The notes below the pieces were generated by a model. That model made no database searches and was not told where the DNA came from. It saw nothing but the letters and a program-made list of their open reading frames with translations. The translations under genes and the position numbers were made by a program. From Glossina fuscipes (Eukaryota > Arthropoda > Insecta > Diptera > Glossinidae): a DNA stretch of 64,000 bases. Of this stretch, positions 21,401 to 32,928 are shown one piece after another (within the stretch, counting starts at the first letter, position 1; each line of letters starts with the position of its first letter). The stretch covers positions 5,491,962-5,555,961 of the forward strand of contig NW_023998414.1 of NCBI RefSeq assembly GCF_014805625.2, in the 5' to 3' direction.

Positions 21401-22736
21401 TTTAATCCCTTTTGAAAGAAAGAGATGACCTTACATTAGGTAGACGGTACTGTAAGCGTGTCCTCCGGCCGACAAGAATTTCCAATGTTTCCGCCAAATT
21501 TGAAGCGCATAGCATTTTTGCGGCTAGGAGGATGTTTCCGATAGACATTACACGGGCGGACAGACGGACATGCTTAAATCGATTCAGAATTCCCTGCTGA
21601 GCACGAATGTATACTTTTTGGCGTCTCTGACGTTTCCGTCCGAGCGTTGCTAACTCTTTGACAAAAAAAATTTGTTTTTCATTTAATAATTTAGCGTAAT
21701 CTGAGATAAGTCATCCTCTTATCTTAGATAGTGAATATTCGTCATAAGGCGAATTTAACCTTTCTATTTATGTTTTGGTATTTTATAGAAAGCACTCAGT
21801 GAATCTCTGTTAAGTCAATTGACGGACATTTATAAAAACTACAATACTCTATGGGATGTTAACCACTTGGCGTTTACTATAAAGGAGAAGCGGCAAGAAA
21901 CTTTAGAATTTCTGCAAAAAGAAGTCAAACAGATAATGGGTCTCGATTTGAGTACGTTTCGTTTAGAAAGGCAACTTAATCACATACATAAAGCATATGC
22001 AAAAGATAAACGCCGCAAATTGGAAGCTGAAGCGGATGAAAAAGAATTTCAGGCATATTGCGAGTATTTTAACAAATGCGATTTTCTGGCAAGTAATCAA
22101 GGCCCGTTCCGATGTTCAAATTGTCAAATTTTAATCGACACTTATAATGATTTTCAAATACATAAATCGCAGCACGACAACAGCATGCCATTCAAATGTC
22201 CCGAATGTGGGCTGGGCTTTAAGAAAGTCAATAATTTTACCGTTCATGCGAAACGACATCTAAAGGTTTTCAAATATCGCTGCAATATCTGTGACAAAGG
22301 CTATCCATTTTCAGCGGAATTAGATCTGCATATGCGCTCGCATACGGGCGCAATGCCGTATTTGTGTTCAAAATGCGGCGAAGCGTTTCGCACTGCCATT
22401 GGCTATGATAATCATATAAGACGGCATGAGGAACGCTTTAAATACTTTTGTCATATCTGCAAGCGGGGTTTTAATCATATGACGCGTCTTAACGATCACG
22501 TAAAGGCTCATCTGAACGTACGCGATGTAATTTGTCCAGTTTGCGGTAAAGGTTTCACAACACGTAAATACTTGAACCATCATAGACGTATACACGAGGC
22601 TAAACGTTATACCTGTGATATATGCGGGAAAAAATTTGCTCAAGATGCCGGATTAAGAGCGCATAAAAAATATCATATACGACGACCAATTGCCGGCAAT
22701 GTACTCGATCAATATCATTGTTTGCAAATGGAATAA
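18412..22736 (+). CDS. zinc-finger gene B: tandem paralogue of gene A
   Basis: Predicted nuclear DNA-binding protein, 701 residues, same six-exon, all-phase-0 structure as gene A: 18412-18864, 18940-19176, 19591-19653, 19743-20126, 20199-20219 and 21789-22736. Exon 1 has RRKCGDI and a C-x2-C-x12-H-x4-H finger, then an Asn/Asp-rich linker absent from A, with VKLE and VKTE motifs. Exon 4 has a basic KKPRKRK stretch and the first MADF-like domain. Exon 5 is again 21 nt (KINSYRV). Exon 6 has the second MADF-like domain and seven C2H2 fingers. Fingers 3, 4 and 7 are almost unchanged from A (e.g. AQDAGLRAH in finger 7), while the recognition-helix region differs in fingers 2, 5 and 6 (NHMTRLNDH versus NLMSQLKDH in finger 5), so the two proteins may prefer different sites. 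It most likely arose by tandem duplication of A. Exon 3 was placed using the TTTAATTAG acceptor, the only one giving an open phase-0 exon. Confidence 0.88.
19300..19460 (-). repeat. dispersed fly repeat, subfamily 2 copy (inverted)
   Basis: Reverse complement of the element at 16345-16505, lying in intron 2 of gene B. It shares the 'gaacacaagaaaacaagacg' and 'ctgaatcgatcgg' blocks on the minus strand. Confidence 0.65.
20349..20491 (-). mobile_element. tRNA-derived SINE, 5'-truncated copy
   Basis: Second copy of the SINE at 16060-16232, in inverted orientation inside intron 5 of gene B. The body and (ATA)n tail are nearly the same, including the TAAGACTTTAGTCTTA palindrome. The A box is missing and the B box is shortened (GGTTCAAGTGAGG). 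A 7-bp target-site duplication, TGGGATA, flanks it (20342-20348 and 20492-20498). 5' truncation is typical of target-primed reverse transcription. Confidence 0.87.
20800..21655 (+). repeat. two head-to-tail dispersed-repeat copies
   Basis: Two consecutive subfamily 1 copies (about 20800-21255 and 21270-21655) in intron 5 of gene B. Both have 'gacagacggacag' runs, a 'cttaa' + 'attcagaa/atttcgaa' block and a tail ending in 'tgcgcgttataaaagtaatg' or its equivalent. The second starts directly after the tail of the first, joined by 'ataccataatatcgggtagg'-like DNA. Confidence 0.65.
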
Positions 22737-22938
22737 AAGATTTTTAAAATAAGAAAACAAATCATTTTTTCTTTTTAATATTTTTATAATTAATATTAAT
22801 TTATTATTTAATTTTGTATTTTAAGTATAGCGTAAGATTGTGTGTATATATGTTGTTCCTTTTATTTATTTATTAGTTTTTTTGTTTTTTTTTTTGTTTT
22901 GTGTGTGTATATGTGTGTAATTTTATTTAAATAAGTTT

Positions 22939-22944
22939 AATAAA
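22939..22944 (+). promoter_or_regulatory. poly(A) signal of gene B
   Basis: AATAAA about 200 nt past the gene B stop, followed by T-rich DNA. Confidence 0.55.
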
Positions 22945-23593
22945 CAAATTTGAAATTATGATAAATATTAGTTTAAATTTTAAGAATTTTCAAATATTTT
23001 TTATTTTAATTTATATTTTCGTTACAGTTTTGACTAAGAATACATAATAATAAGAATAATAATAATTCTTAGATTAAAAGGAAATTGTTTTATTATTATT
23101 ATTATTTTATTTATTTATTTTTATTTTTTTTTTTTTTGTTATTCTTTTTATATCATTTTGTATCAGATTAAGTGGGTGTTCGTGTTCGAGTTAATATGCT
23201 GAAATATCGCTTTTTTTTAATTATTAAATTTTTTTTTTTTTATTATTTTATTTTTCTCTTTTTATAAGCTCTAGAAAACCACTACAAAAATTTTATTTAA
23301 AATGAACTTTTCGTTTTAATTTAAATTTTCTTTTTTTTTTTATTGATTTATTTTTATTAGTTTAAATTTAATACATTTTAGGTTTTTTCTTCTTTTATTT
23401 TGGAGAGTAAATATTTGCTTTTGTAAATATTAGAATTAGAATTTTGAAAATTTTCTATACTAAAACATATTTGAACAAATGCCGCTTTGACGTAGACTTA
23501 AAAAGTTTTGCATAATTTTTTCATTTCGTATTTGAAGTTCGCTTTGTTTTCCTTTTTCTATCGTGCTAGTTCTGACCTTGGGTTAGGAAAGTG

Positions 23594-23625
<32 letters not shown>

Positions 23626-24156
23626 CACAAAAATGTTATTTTACTGATTAATAAATATGGATACAATGGCACTTCAGTGTACGAAAGTCTTTAGTCTTTA
23701 GTAATGAAAAAGATCAGCCCATGAACGCTATTCTGAGGAAGATAGCTCCTTTGCTTTTTCGCTCCTTCCTAGGCTCGCCTCAACTGCTAAGAGATAGAAT
23801 AAAAAATAAACTTATTGGTCACCGACCAATTTCCAATTGGCGGGAAAGGATAACGATGCCTTCTCTTGTGGACGGAAAAGTGATATCTAATTCGAAAGAA
23901 TTTTTGGAAATAATCGATCACTTTTGCATTCCCTGCGTATACGTCGCATGGAATATTATCTCTAAACATATATTGAAAACGTCTTAGATAAGGCTATGGC
24001 CGAAGTAAAGCGCTTCAAAAAGGCAAATGAGACTTTTCTATAAAGGAGATCGTAGCAATTGAGAAGTGGGTTAGGGAATGGGGGTGTCGAGTAGCGGCAG
24101 AGTTGGCAATGGGGCGTGTAGTGGTGAAATCAAAGATTAAAATTTCAAGTGCCAAG

Positions 24157-24200
<44 letters not shown>

Positions 24201-25565
24201 GTAATTTGTAGTAATGAAGTTCAATTATTACTTAAGAAGCATCGAAATGATGATCCCTACTACGTACTAAGTACCTATTGTGACTGAACTACATTATGTA
24301 CATATATATGCTATATATTTTATTATACTGAATAAATTTGACTTTGAATAGAGTAACTCAGGAGAATTTCCTCGGGCGACAGACGAATCGGATAAATTAA
24401 ATTCGCGAGACATACTAAGTTTATAATTCCACAGCAAGAATATTATCTAACGTGCGAGAAAGATTGAATTAAAATATTTGAAAACTTTTAAAATGAATGC
24501 ATTTTTTAAACACTCGCGTCAGGAATTTTCGTCTGCAAGCAATAGTTAAGCTTAGGTGGTTTTCATAATGAACGATTATTTAGCGTAGACTTAGTTCATC
24601 GTTTTCGATGAGCGTCGCCAATTGAACTGCATGCATATGATAATATATGCTATAGAAAACTCGCTCCCAACTATAGTGTAATCAGGTAGCTGTCGGTAGC
24701 AAGTTAGCCTTAGCTCTCGCTCTTGAATATTTACCAAAGAATCATGAAAATGAAAAGTTTTTCATACGTTATTATTGATGAATTATATGTAACCTGAAGG
24801 ATATTGATGATATTGATACGTCCACGAGATAGCGTTAATATTACCTAAGCCTGGACCAACGAGCTGAATAGCGTTTTTTTTTTTTTGCATTTTTGTTGCG
24901 AGACAAGGGTGTAGAGATTTCGGAAGAATTTTTCCCACTTAAAAAGCTAAGATACATTATTGAAGTTAAAAGTCGGCAGATGGCCTTTATTAGTTTCGTT
25001 CGAATCGAACGATGCATTCGTACTGTAGCAAATCGGAAAAACAAGAAAAAAAAAAAAAAATTGCGCCTGAAATTGTCGGTAAGAAAGGTTTTTTAAATCA
25101 CATTGCATAGGTCAAACGAGTTGGATGAAAAATTGTTGTCGCCTTCATTATGTTGCACCGATTTAGTATCGTGTATCAGACCGATGTTTGTTTCCATCTT
25201 AATATGGTAAAAATTAGTTTTAAAAAAAAGGTTAATAAAACAAAAAAAGAAGCCCTTCTTAAGGAACAGTAGAAGCATAATAATAATGATCTTATGATGT
25301 GATCGGAAAAATTTCCATAATAAAGGTAGTCTAATCCTCGTACAAGGGAATTCGATTTAAATTTTATAGTATTAAAAAAGAGAAGAATGTCATAAGAATT
25401 TAATAAGAAGAATGCTTTTTATATATGTTGAATATCAGGGATAAACCTTCACAATAGATTCAAATTAAGATTTGAAAGACACCTTACATCGCCACATCCT
25501 TTCGCAGAAATTGTTTGAGCTGTTACGAGTGGACTACATCCATTTGAAATTTGCAATTATCGCCT
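22945..25565. other. T-rich gene-free stretch
   Basis: Long T homopolymers (for example about 23597-23620), AT-rich filler, and an (AG)n run listed separately. No gene, RNA or transposon is supported. Confidence 0.55.
24161..24195. repeat. (AG)n microsatellite
   Basis: Uninterrupted AG dinucleotide run. The minus-strand frame across it is only poly-Leu/Ser produced by the repeat. Confidence 0.95.
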
Positions 25566-25569
25566 ATCA

Positions 25570-26585
25570 GCGAAGGACATATGCATTCAATTTTTATATC
25601 CATCACCGAAGGATAATGGGTATTTTCATTTTGTCAAAGCGTTTGCGACGGCGTATATTCCTGATCAGTATCGAATTCTCAACCGATTTAAACGTGTCCG
25701 TTCTCTGTCCGTCTCTCTGTCCGCTTATGCAATGTTTGCTATAAATATTTCCTTGGTCAAAAAATTCTTAATCGATCACAGTATACGCCTACAACGACTA
25801 CACGCCTATGCAGCAAAAACTGTGAATACCTTGGCTTTCCGTGTTGTTCACTTCTTACCCATAAAGTATAACAAATCAGAAAAAATCATTTATAAGGAGT
25901 CATTATGGGAAAATTTGGAAAAGGGACAAAAATGACAAAAACATTGTAGGCGTGTTCTTTGACACGTTTGGGTCATTTTCAAACTCTTTGCTTACCACAG
26001 ATACTACATAATTGGACTGACGAACACACGGACATCCCTAGGTGAATTTTGAAATTGATCGAGAATTTTTATACTTTATGAAGTTTTTAAAGCAAGCTCC
26101 TATGCGTTATAAATTTATAGATAAAAAAAAATTAAACTTTGATATACCATAATATTGGATGAGTGTGGTCGAATTTTTCCAATTTTCATACAGTTCCTAC
26201 AGCATTATTTACAGAATATATGTTCAAATTTTTGTAGATGTAGCTGCAGTAGTAGTAGTAGTAGTAGTAGTAGTAAGAGTAATAAGCAAAAAGCGGAATT
26301 TTTATTTCTTTTGAAAAACAGAGGTGCGCTTAGTTTACATGGTACACATGGTAAACGTGCGCCTATTTTCAATGCCAACTTGCGTTCAATGTTTCGGCCA
26401 AACCTTTAAGTCGATAGCTTCATTTTTGCTGTCAGCAGATATTGCTGTTGACAGCACAGATATTATGTAGACGGACAGATGGACATACTTAATTTGATTC
26501 AAAATTTAATGCCAATCAAGAATATATATCACTTTATGAAAAGTCTGTGAAGCTTTCTTGTCATGGAATGGTATATAACCTTGAT
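25570..26585. repeat. cluster of dispersed-repeat copies in both orientations
   Basis: Three to four subfamily 1 fragments: inverted at about 25570-25900 (starting 'tatatccatcaccgaagg', containing 'gtccgtctctctgtccgc') and direct at about 25920-26145 and 26150-26585 (with 'gacggacagatggacatac' and 'aatatatatcactttatg'). An (AGT)n microsatellite at about 26246-26275 lies within the last copy. Confidence 0.65.
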
Positions 26586-27279
26586 GCTTCGTTGTTGGGT
26601 ACAATAAGGAACAGAAACGGTTAGCTTTCAATGGTCAATTCCAACGTTAATCAAAAGGATAAAATCTACTGCGGTGAGAGTAAAAAGAGAGCAACGCTTT
26701 ATCAATGAAAACTAAGATTATATCAGTTGCTGCACTTATGCAACAAACAACACAAAAAACAGTCAACCAAAACTTGTTCGCTTTAACGCTTTAAAATGGT
26801 GAAGAAGCGATTTCCTTTACGCCGATCAGTGTGATAAATATCGTAAGAATTTTCATTTGAATTATAATAGAGAATAAAAAAACTAAAGAAATGATATGAA
26901 ACGTTTATTATAAGGTTGCGTCACGTTGCGTCACGTTTCGGCGTCATTTGTGAAATATTTAAATATCGATTATATAGTTGGGACTTTAGTTGAGACCCTT
27001 CTATCTCTGTAGAAATTCTTCAAATGTCGCAGAGTTGGGATTCTTAAAACGCCTGAAACTATATATTAAGCGAATACTGATTGAATTTAATTCTAGGAAA
27101 AGTGTCTTATTTTCTTTATATGTTCAACAGTTAGCATATATCTTCTGTGAAGAATTTGCTACGTCGTTTAAAGTTGTGTGTGTGTTATCTTTCAAACACA
27201 AATTATCCTAACAATTTCATAATCGCTTTTAAGGAAAACAAAAAAAAATAAAAAAATAAACAAAAAAAAAAAAACAAAT

Positions 27280-27905
27280 AAGAAAATTCTATTCGGTTCG
27301 ATAACCGAATTTTTTATACCCATCACCGTTTTTCCATTAAAAGCTAGAAAAGAAGAATAACCAAAAATACAAATATGCATACGCCATTATATTGATTAGG
27401 CATGGCTGATTTTTTCTATTTTTATATAATTATTTTTTTGGGAATTTCTGTCGTGTAATTGTCGTCGCAGTTTATAAGCAACGAGCAAAGGACACGGAAA
27501 GCAAAGGTGCTGCATAGGCGTGCGGACGTTTTGAGTCACCTTCAAATTCTTTTGCAAATTTGTATTCGATATTTCAATAAGCGGACGGACAAATGAACAT
27601 GCTTAGCTAGGCATGCCGAATTTTAAACTGGCCAAGCGTTTTGAAGCTTGTTTCTGTGCGTCTCCTTCAAACAATTTCGCCTACGTTCAATCCGAATTGC
27701 AAGCGTGCAAGCAATTTAAATGGTTCTGCAAAATTTCAAATCGATAGCTTCATATTTACCGGCCAGGATAATGGACGTATAGACGGACAGATAGACGGAC
27801 GGACGGACATGCTTAAATCGAATCGGAATATAATATAATACAGATATGTATATGCATTTTAGGACGTCTGGGAAGCTTCCTTCTGGATGATGGGTGTAAA
27901 AACAG
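27280..27905 (+). repeat. two head-to-tail dispersed-repeat copies
   Basis: Starts with 'tattcggttcgataaccg' and 'tttatacccatcaccg', then the usual cycle of 'gcaaaggtgctgcataggcg', 'gcggacggacaaatgaacat' and a tail. A second fragment reads 'tcgatagcttcatatttacc', 'acggacggacggacatgc' and 'ttaaatcgaatcgg'. Confidence 0.65.
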
Positions 27906-28063
27906 GCCACTCATTGCCTTGCTTTCTGATTATTAGTAAGCTTATGTTCCCTTTGAAAATTTTCTATTTAACAAAACCTTTTTGTTTTTTTGCTTTTTTC
28001 TCTACATTAAATTTGGTGTTATGATGAGACCCGAATTGGGTTTCTTTTATTATTATTAATTAA

Positions 28064-28084
28064 TTTTTTTTTTTTTTTTTTTTT
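28064..28084 (-). other. 21-nt A-tract on the CAPS strand, downstream of CAPS
   Basis: Homopolymer (T on the plus strand) about 545 nt downstream of the CAPS stop. It could be the fossil poly(A) tail of a retrocopy, but no AATAAA lies within the preceding 30 nt and other T-runs are common here. Confidence 0.3.
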
Positions 28085-28628
28085 ATCTATATAATCTTTG
28101 GTATATTTTGTTATTGTTGGATTTTTGTTGAAATATTTTTAACATTTCTTCACAAATTTGAAAGTTCATCTATTTCGTTATGTAATATTTTAAGTAATTG
28201 GACTAAATTAAAAGTAAAATTAAATACAAGTCTATAACTGACTATGTTTAAATCGTTAGTTTGTTTGTTTATGTATCTAATTTATTTTACGTTAATTATG
28301 TACCGGCTACACACAACATCTGTCAATAAATGTTGTCATAATCTTCATATATTTAAGTTTTTGTTAAGTACGTTATATATGCATATACATAGATATAGAT
28401 ATATGCATATATATAAATATAGATATATGTATATTTATATACTTATATGTATATATTTATATTATATATTTAATATTATATATTTATATATGTATAAGAG
28501 TTTATCTGATACCTATAAATATTCGTTATATTGTTCCATAAATTTGTGTCTCCATTGAGGTGTGTATGTATGTGTGTATGTATATGAATTGCATGTGTAG
28601 GTATGCACATGCAAAAATACATATTTGT

Positions 28629-31600
28629 TTAAAACCAACCACCGGTGCCAAGTTTTGAGCTAAGGCCACCTATACCCTTGCCTAGAAGGTTACCCACCCG
28701 ACCCGCTACCACATTTGTAACAGCCGCAGCCTGAGCGGTGACATCCTTCGGTTTGGGTATACTGACACGTGGCCCAACACCTCCACCNNNNNNNNNNNNN
28801 NNNNNNNNNNNNNNNNNNNNNNNNNNNNNNNNNNNNNNNNNNNNNNNNNNNNNNNNNNNNNNNNNNNNNNNNNNNNNNNNNNNNNNNGGCTGCGCCTTCT
28901 TCGCCATCAATTTCGGAACCGTCGGCACCTCTGCCATCTTCACCAGTCTCATCGGTTTCAGCAACATCGGGCATGGTGAGGGCGCAGGTAGCCTCTTCGG
29001 TTGCCATTCGCTGGGCAACAGTTTGATATGCTTTGGAATTGAGTTTCTCTTCAAGCATACCCTGTAACTCAAAGTCCGAATAAATTTTCTTAATGATGTG
29101 CGACAATGCTTGCACCTGAGCATAGTGGAGCGCATGATCCAGACGCTCTGAAAGCCAATTACAAAGCATATTAATTTGCTGCGCGTACCACTGTTCAAAG
29201 AAATTCAATGTCCATAAGTCATCGCCAATTTTACCGCGTATCTGCTCCATATTGTTGCGAAAAAATATAACATAGCTCTGGCCGAGATCTTTGCCAGAGC
29301 TGGAGACATTTGTAAAGCTAAGTATAGAACCAATCAGGCTACCTTCATCGTAGCGAGCCAATTTCGACAAAGTCGACTCTAGCACAGACATAAGTTTACC
29401 GATAAGTCCTTGTGTCATGGCTACATTCGCTTTATCGAGCTGATCATCAATTTTAGCATGAAATTTGTACAAGTCAATTCCATCTATGGTCGTCAATTTA
29501 AAGCTTTGATTTTTAGCATTTAGTATCACATTTACCATGGCGCACATTTCTGACGGTACAATGTAATCGGTCGAGGAAATGAAGGCAATATTCTTTTTTA
29601 GCCACGATTGAAACGAAGCATCGGTACGTTGTATACACTGTTCAATCATTTCAGCTGCCATCATTTTCAATCGTTGTTCTAGATGCTGACGAAATTCGGC
29701 ATCAGGCCAATGTAGATCCCGTATAAATGATTGTAAAGCATCGAGCTTCCAAAATAAATCTTCGGAAGTTGCACAGCCATTGCCTTTACTTTCCCAGCGT
29801 TCCTTTTCAAAACCCTTATGTATCGATTGGGCTATGGACGATTCCATCAGATCCACATAGCGAACCACAAGCGGCGCAAATGTGTCGCGCAGATGCTGAT
29901 GGAAGCGGCCATTCCGCAAATTGTCATCGGCTCGTAAATAATCGTTGAGTATTTGAAATAGAGGAAAAGAATCCCAGGTATCGGGTGGCTGTTCCGCCAA
30001 TACACGGTCCATGTCGACCGCGAAAAGAGACCAAAATATTTCGGCATGCTCGACCAGAAGATCACTAAACCACGCAAACGCTTCGGCATAATGTTCTTCA
30101 TTTTGTTGTTGAATATCCACGCATAGTTCGGACAGATGAATGAGATCCTCCAGTTTTTTGGCAGCAGGCACTACAATTTCCCCCCGTAAATCTTCTTCTA
30201 TTTTCGCTTCAGAGGAAAGACGTGTGTAGTTCACCAAAGCGGCGGACTCTAAACTTTTTTTAATCATTTGTCTCACTTCTTCGGGAGGCACTGGAGTTAC
30301 AATATCTTTCATAAGCACCCTTTCCAGTAATGAGAGGGTAGCTTTAAGAGCACCATCTGGCCGACCAAACGGGAAACAAAAGCGGAAATTTGTGATCTGA
30401 TACTCGAGCAACACACGTAAACGTTCTTTGATCTCTGAAAATTTTTCCTTTTCCTCGTGTGTTATGCTGCCCACGCCATCTGGTCTATTGCCGTGAACGT
30501 GGCTAGCACAAAACGCAAAGGAATAGTGGATAAGAGTTGGATCTATCATAAACTCTTTCTCGGCACGATCTAATAGATCGGAGAGATAACATAAATGACG
30601 ATAGCAACCACGCACTCCGTAACGTGCACAATATTCATCGAGCACAAAAACCTGACCAGGACTAAACCAACCTAAGGAAGCATACTGATCATTAAGCCGG
30701 TATTCTAGAGTCAAATTTTGTAATAATTTAAAAAGGGTGGCATGATCAAATTTGCATGGATCTGCACTAATATAATCTTCCATGCCATGCTTACGCGCTT
30801 TGTCGGCGTCTCCTTGAATTTTCGATATGGCTGAATTTTTATCCTGAGTTACGGGCGGTATAGGTTTGTGCGATTGGCCAGTGGCCCGATACATGGCCAT
30901 AACCCATAAGCTGCACTCATTTTCATCATCACAAGCAAATGCTATACATTCTCCCTCCCGTACCGCATTAAAAAAGAAACGACCACCATTAAGATCAATA
31001 CCAAATACAAGGCTGGCACTTGCGGCTTCTATGTAATCGACCGTAAAGCCATCTAATTGCATCATTTGTGATGGTTCCGATTTTTTCTCCTTATAACTGC
31101 ACATGGCAAATGTATACTGCGATACTTGCACTAGAACAAAATAACGTTTCTTCCACTTCTTCCACACCGATTTACCAATCGCGTATAAATAACCGCAATG
31201 CTTCATATTGGGAGGCTTTTCGAGACGACAAGCAATCTTTATACGCAAATCTTGATCAGGTAGATTTTTGGGCACCACCATACGATGCCATTCCGGTGAT
31301 TTCGATGATAGTGGGGTGGGTTTAATAATAACTTTACCAAGCTCTTTGTCTTCCAAGGCCAGCATGCCTGGATTTTCGGTGTACAATTTAACTTTAACTA
31401 TAGGTAAGGGATGAGTCGTTGTAAAATCACCTTGTGTATCCCACATGGGCTTAGAGGCTTCGGCTTGATCCGTCTGCAGTTTTTCACCACCCTCCACTTC
31501 CATGGTGCAATACACAATACGATTTTGAGCTAGCGACTTAAGGCCTTTGACTTCCATAACAATTACTTCCAATTGGAAGGTTAATACTACATCTAATTTG

Positions 31601-32928
31601 GAGAGTTGCGTAATGCCTTCTTCAGCATCACCCTCCAGCTTAGATAAGGACCCGTGAGAACGTAAAATCATTTTAAGAAATGAAGGCGTACTGTGATTGT
31701 AACGTTTCAATTTTTGTAAACCATATTTACTATCCATGCTACCCTTGGTGACGGGTAATGATTCCAAATTGGCCATAAGAAGATTTATGGAAGATTTAAG
31801 CTCTTCCACATATAGAGATTCCATCTCTTTTAAAACGAATTTTGGCATCAATTTGCGATCTTTTTCCATGTCACCAACACGTTGCATGCGACCATCTAAT
31901 TCGCGTCTAATGGCGGCGGCTTGTTCATCGGCCGAGTCCAGCATTAATGCATTAAATAAAATTTGATGTTCAAATTTCTTGACACTAAGAATTTGTTGAA
32001 ACATATCGTATAACTGCTCTTTGGAAAGAATTAATTCACTATTTAATGATTGTTGAAGACGGGCGGGTTTTTTTATATCTTCTTCACCAGAACCTTTGAG
32101 GATCACATCAAATTTTGCCATCCACGAAGTTAATACAGTTTCCTTACTAAGGCCGTCAATTTCGGGCAAGGAACGCACGCGTTTTTCAATATTCTTGCGA
32201 AAGACCTCAACAAAATCTTGTTGGGAACATGAGCCGGACTGTACCATTTTAAGGATGCGTTCAGATTTTAGGAATACATCATGATAGCTTTGCACGGCGT
32301 TACGAAAAGCCTCATCGGCCATAATTTGCGTTTCGCCTTTAAGAAAGGCTTGAAAGCGTTGTGTAATCGAATCGAGCTGTTGTTTCGTGACTTTCGGTTG
32401 ACGCTTCGTCATGTCGGTTGGTTGCTTTGCGTTAAACGGATACGATACGCAACGTGATACGAAAACGTACAATTGAATACGTTTTTTACGCTCTTCCTCC
32501 TCAAGGCCCTGTTTTCCTTGTGTACCCGATCCATCATATTTATCGCTGGCCACAGAAGGCGACGGCGATATAGGACGCGGTAAAGAATTGCCACGCGACG
32601 ACGAGCCAGCACTTTGATTAAGAGTCTCTTGAGAAATACTGCTACCAGCTGTAGTATCGTTAGCAGTTAACTCATTCTTACCGCTGGTTGCACCTAAACC
32701 ACTATCGGCTGGGCCGCTACCGTTCGGCGCAACGCTCGCGGTCGGTGTCTTATGACTAATATCCCCATTATGACGGGCCGTAGAAGATTTAGCTGAATCT
32801 GTGCTTGTTATAACAGCTGCGGGTTTTGCTGCAGCTGCACCGCCACTTGTACGGCCCTTTTGGGCTGATTGCGGTGTTGGTACCGAATCATCATCACCCT
32901 CTTCTTCACTGGAACTGGGATCAATCAT
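28629..32928 (-). CDS. Caps: CAPS, calcium-dependent secretion activator
   Basis: CAPS/CADPS primes dense-core and synaptic vesicles for calcium-triggered exocytosis by binding PIP2 and SNAREs. The frame starts [10 protein letters not shown], as in animal CAPS. It has a low-complexity N-terminus (1-140), the conserved block from about 147 ([11 protein letters not shown]...[11 protein letters not shown]), a C2 domain at about 447-567 ([20 protein letters not shown]), a PH domain at about 575-683 ([22 protein letters not shown]), then the MHD/MUN region ([73 protein letters not shown]). After the 100-N gap (28788-28887) the C-terminus resumes in another frame ([11 protein letters not shown]...[12 protein letters not shown], stop at 28629), because the gap length is arbitrary. 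The rest of the protein is one exon of about 4 kb, unusual since CAPS genes generally have many introns. Length (about 1430) fits the family. Confidence 0.95.
28788..28887. other. assembly gap (100 N)
   Basis: Exactly 100 unknown bases, the usual placeholder for a gap of unknown size. It lies within the CAPS C-terminal coding sequence, between an acidic stretch ([11 protein letters not shown]) and a glycine-rich block. True length and frame across it are unknown. Confidence 0.98.

Noticed and set aside
24015..24224. Minus-strand frame with poly-Leu/Ser
   Set aside because: Product of the (AG)n repeat.
25472..25935. Overlapping plus-strand frames of 90 and 67 residues
   Set aside because: They lie across inverted dispersed-repeat copies.
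28244..28558. 104-residue plus-strand frame rich in Tyr/Ile
   Set aside because: Arises from TA/CATA microsatellite-like DNA in the CAPS 3' flank.
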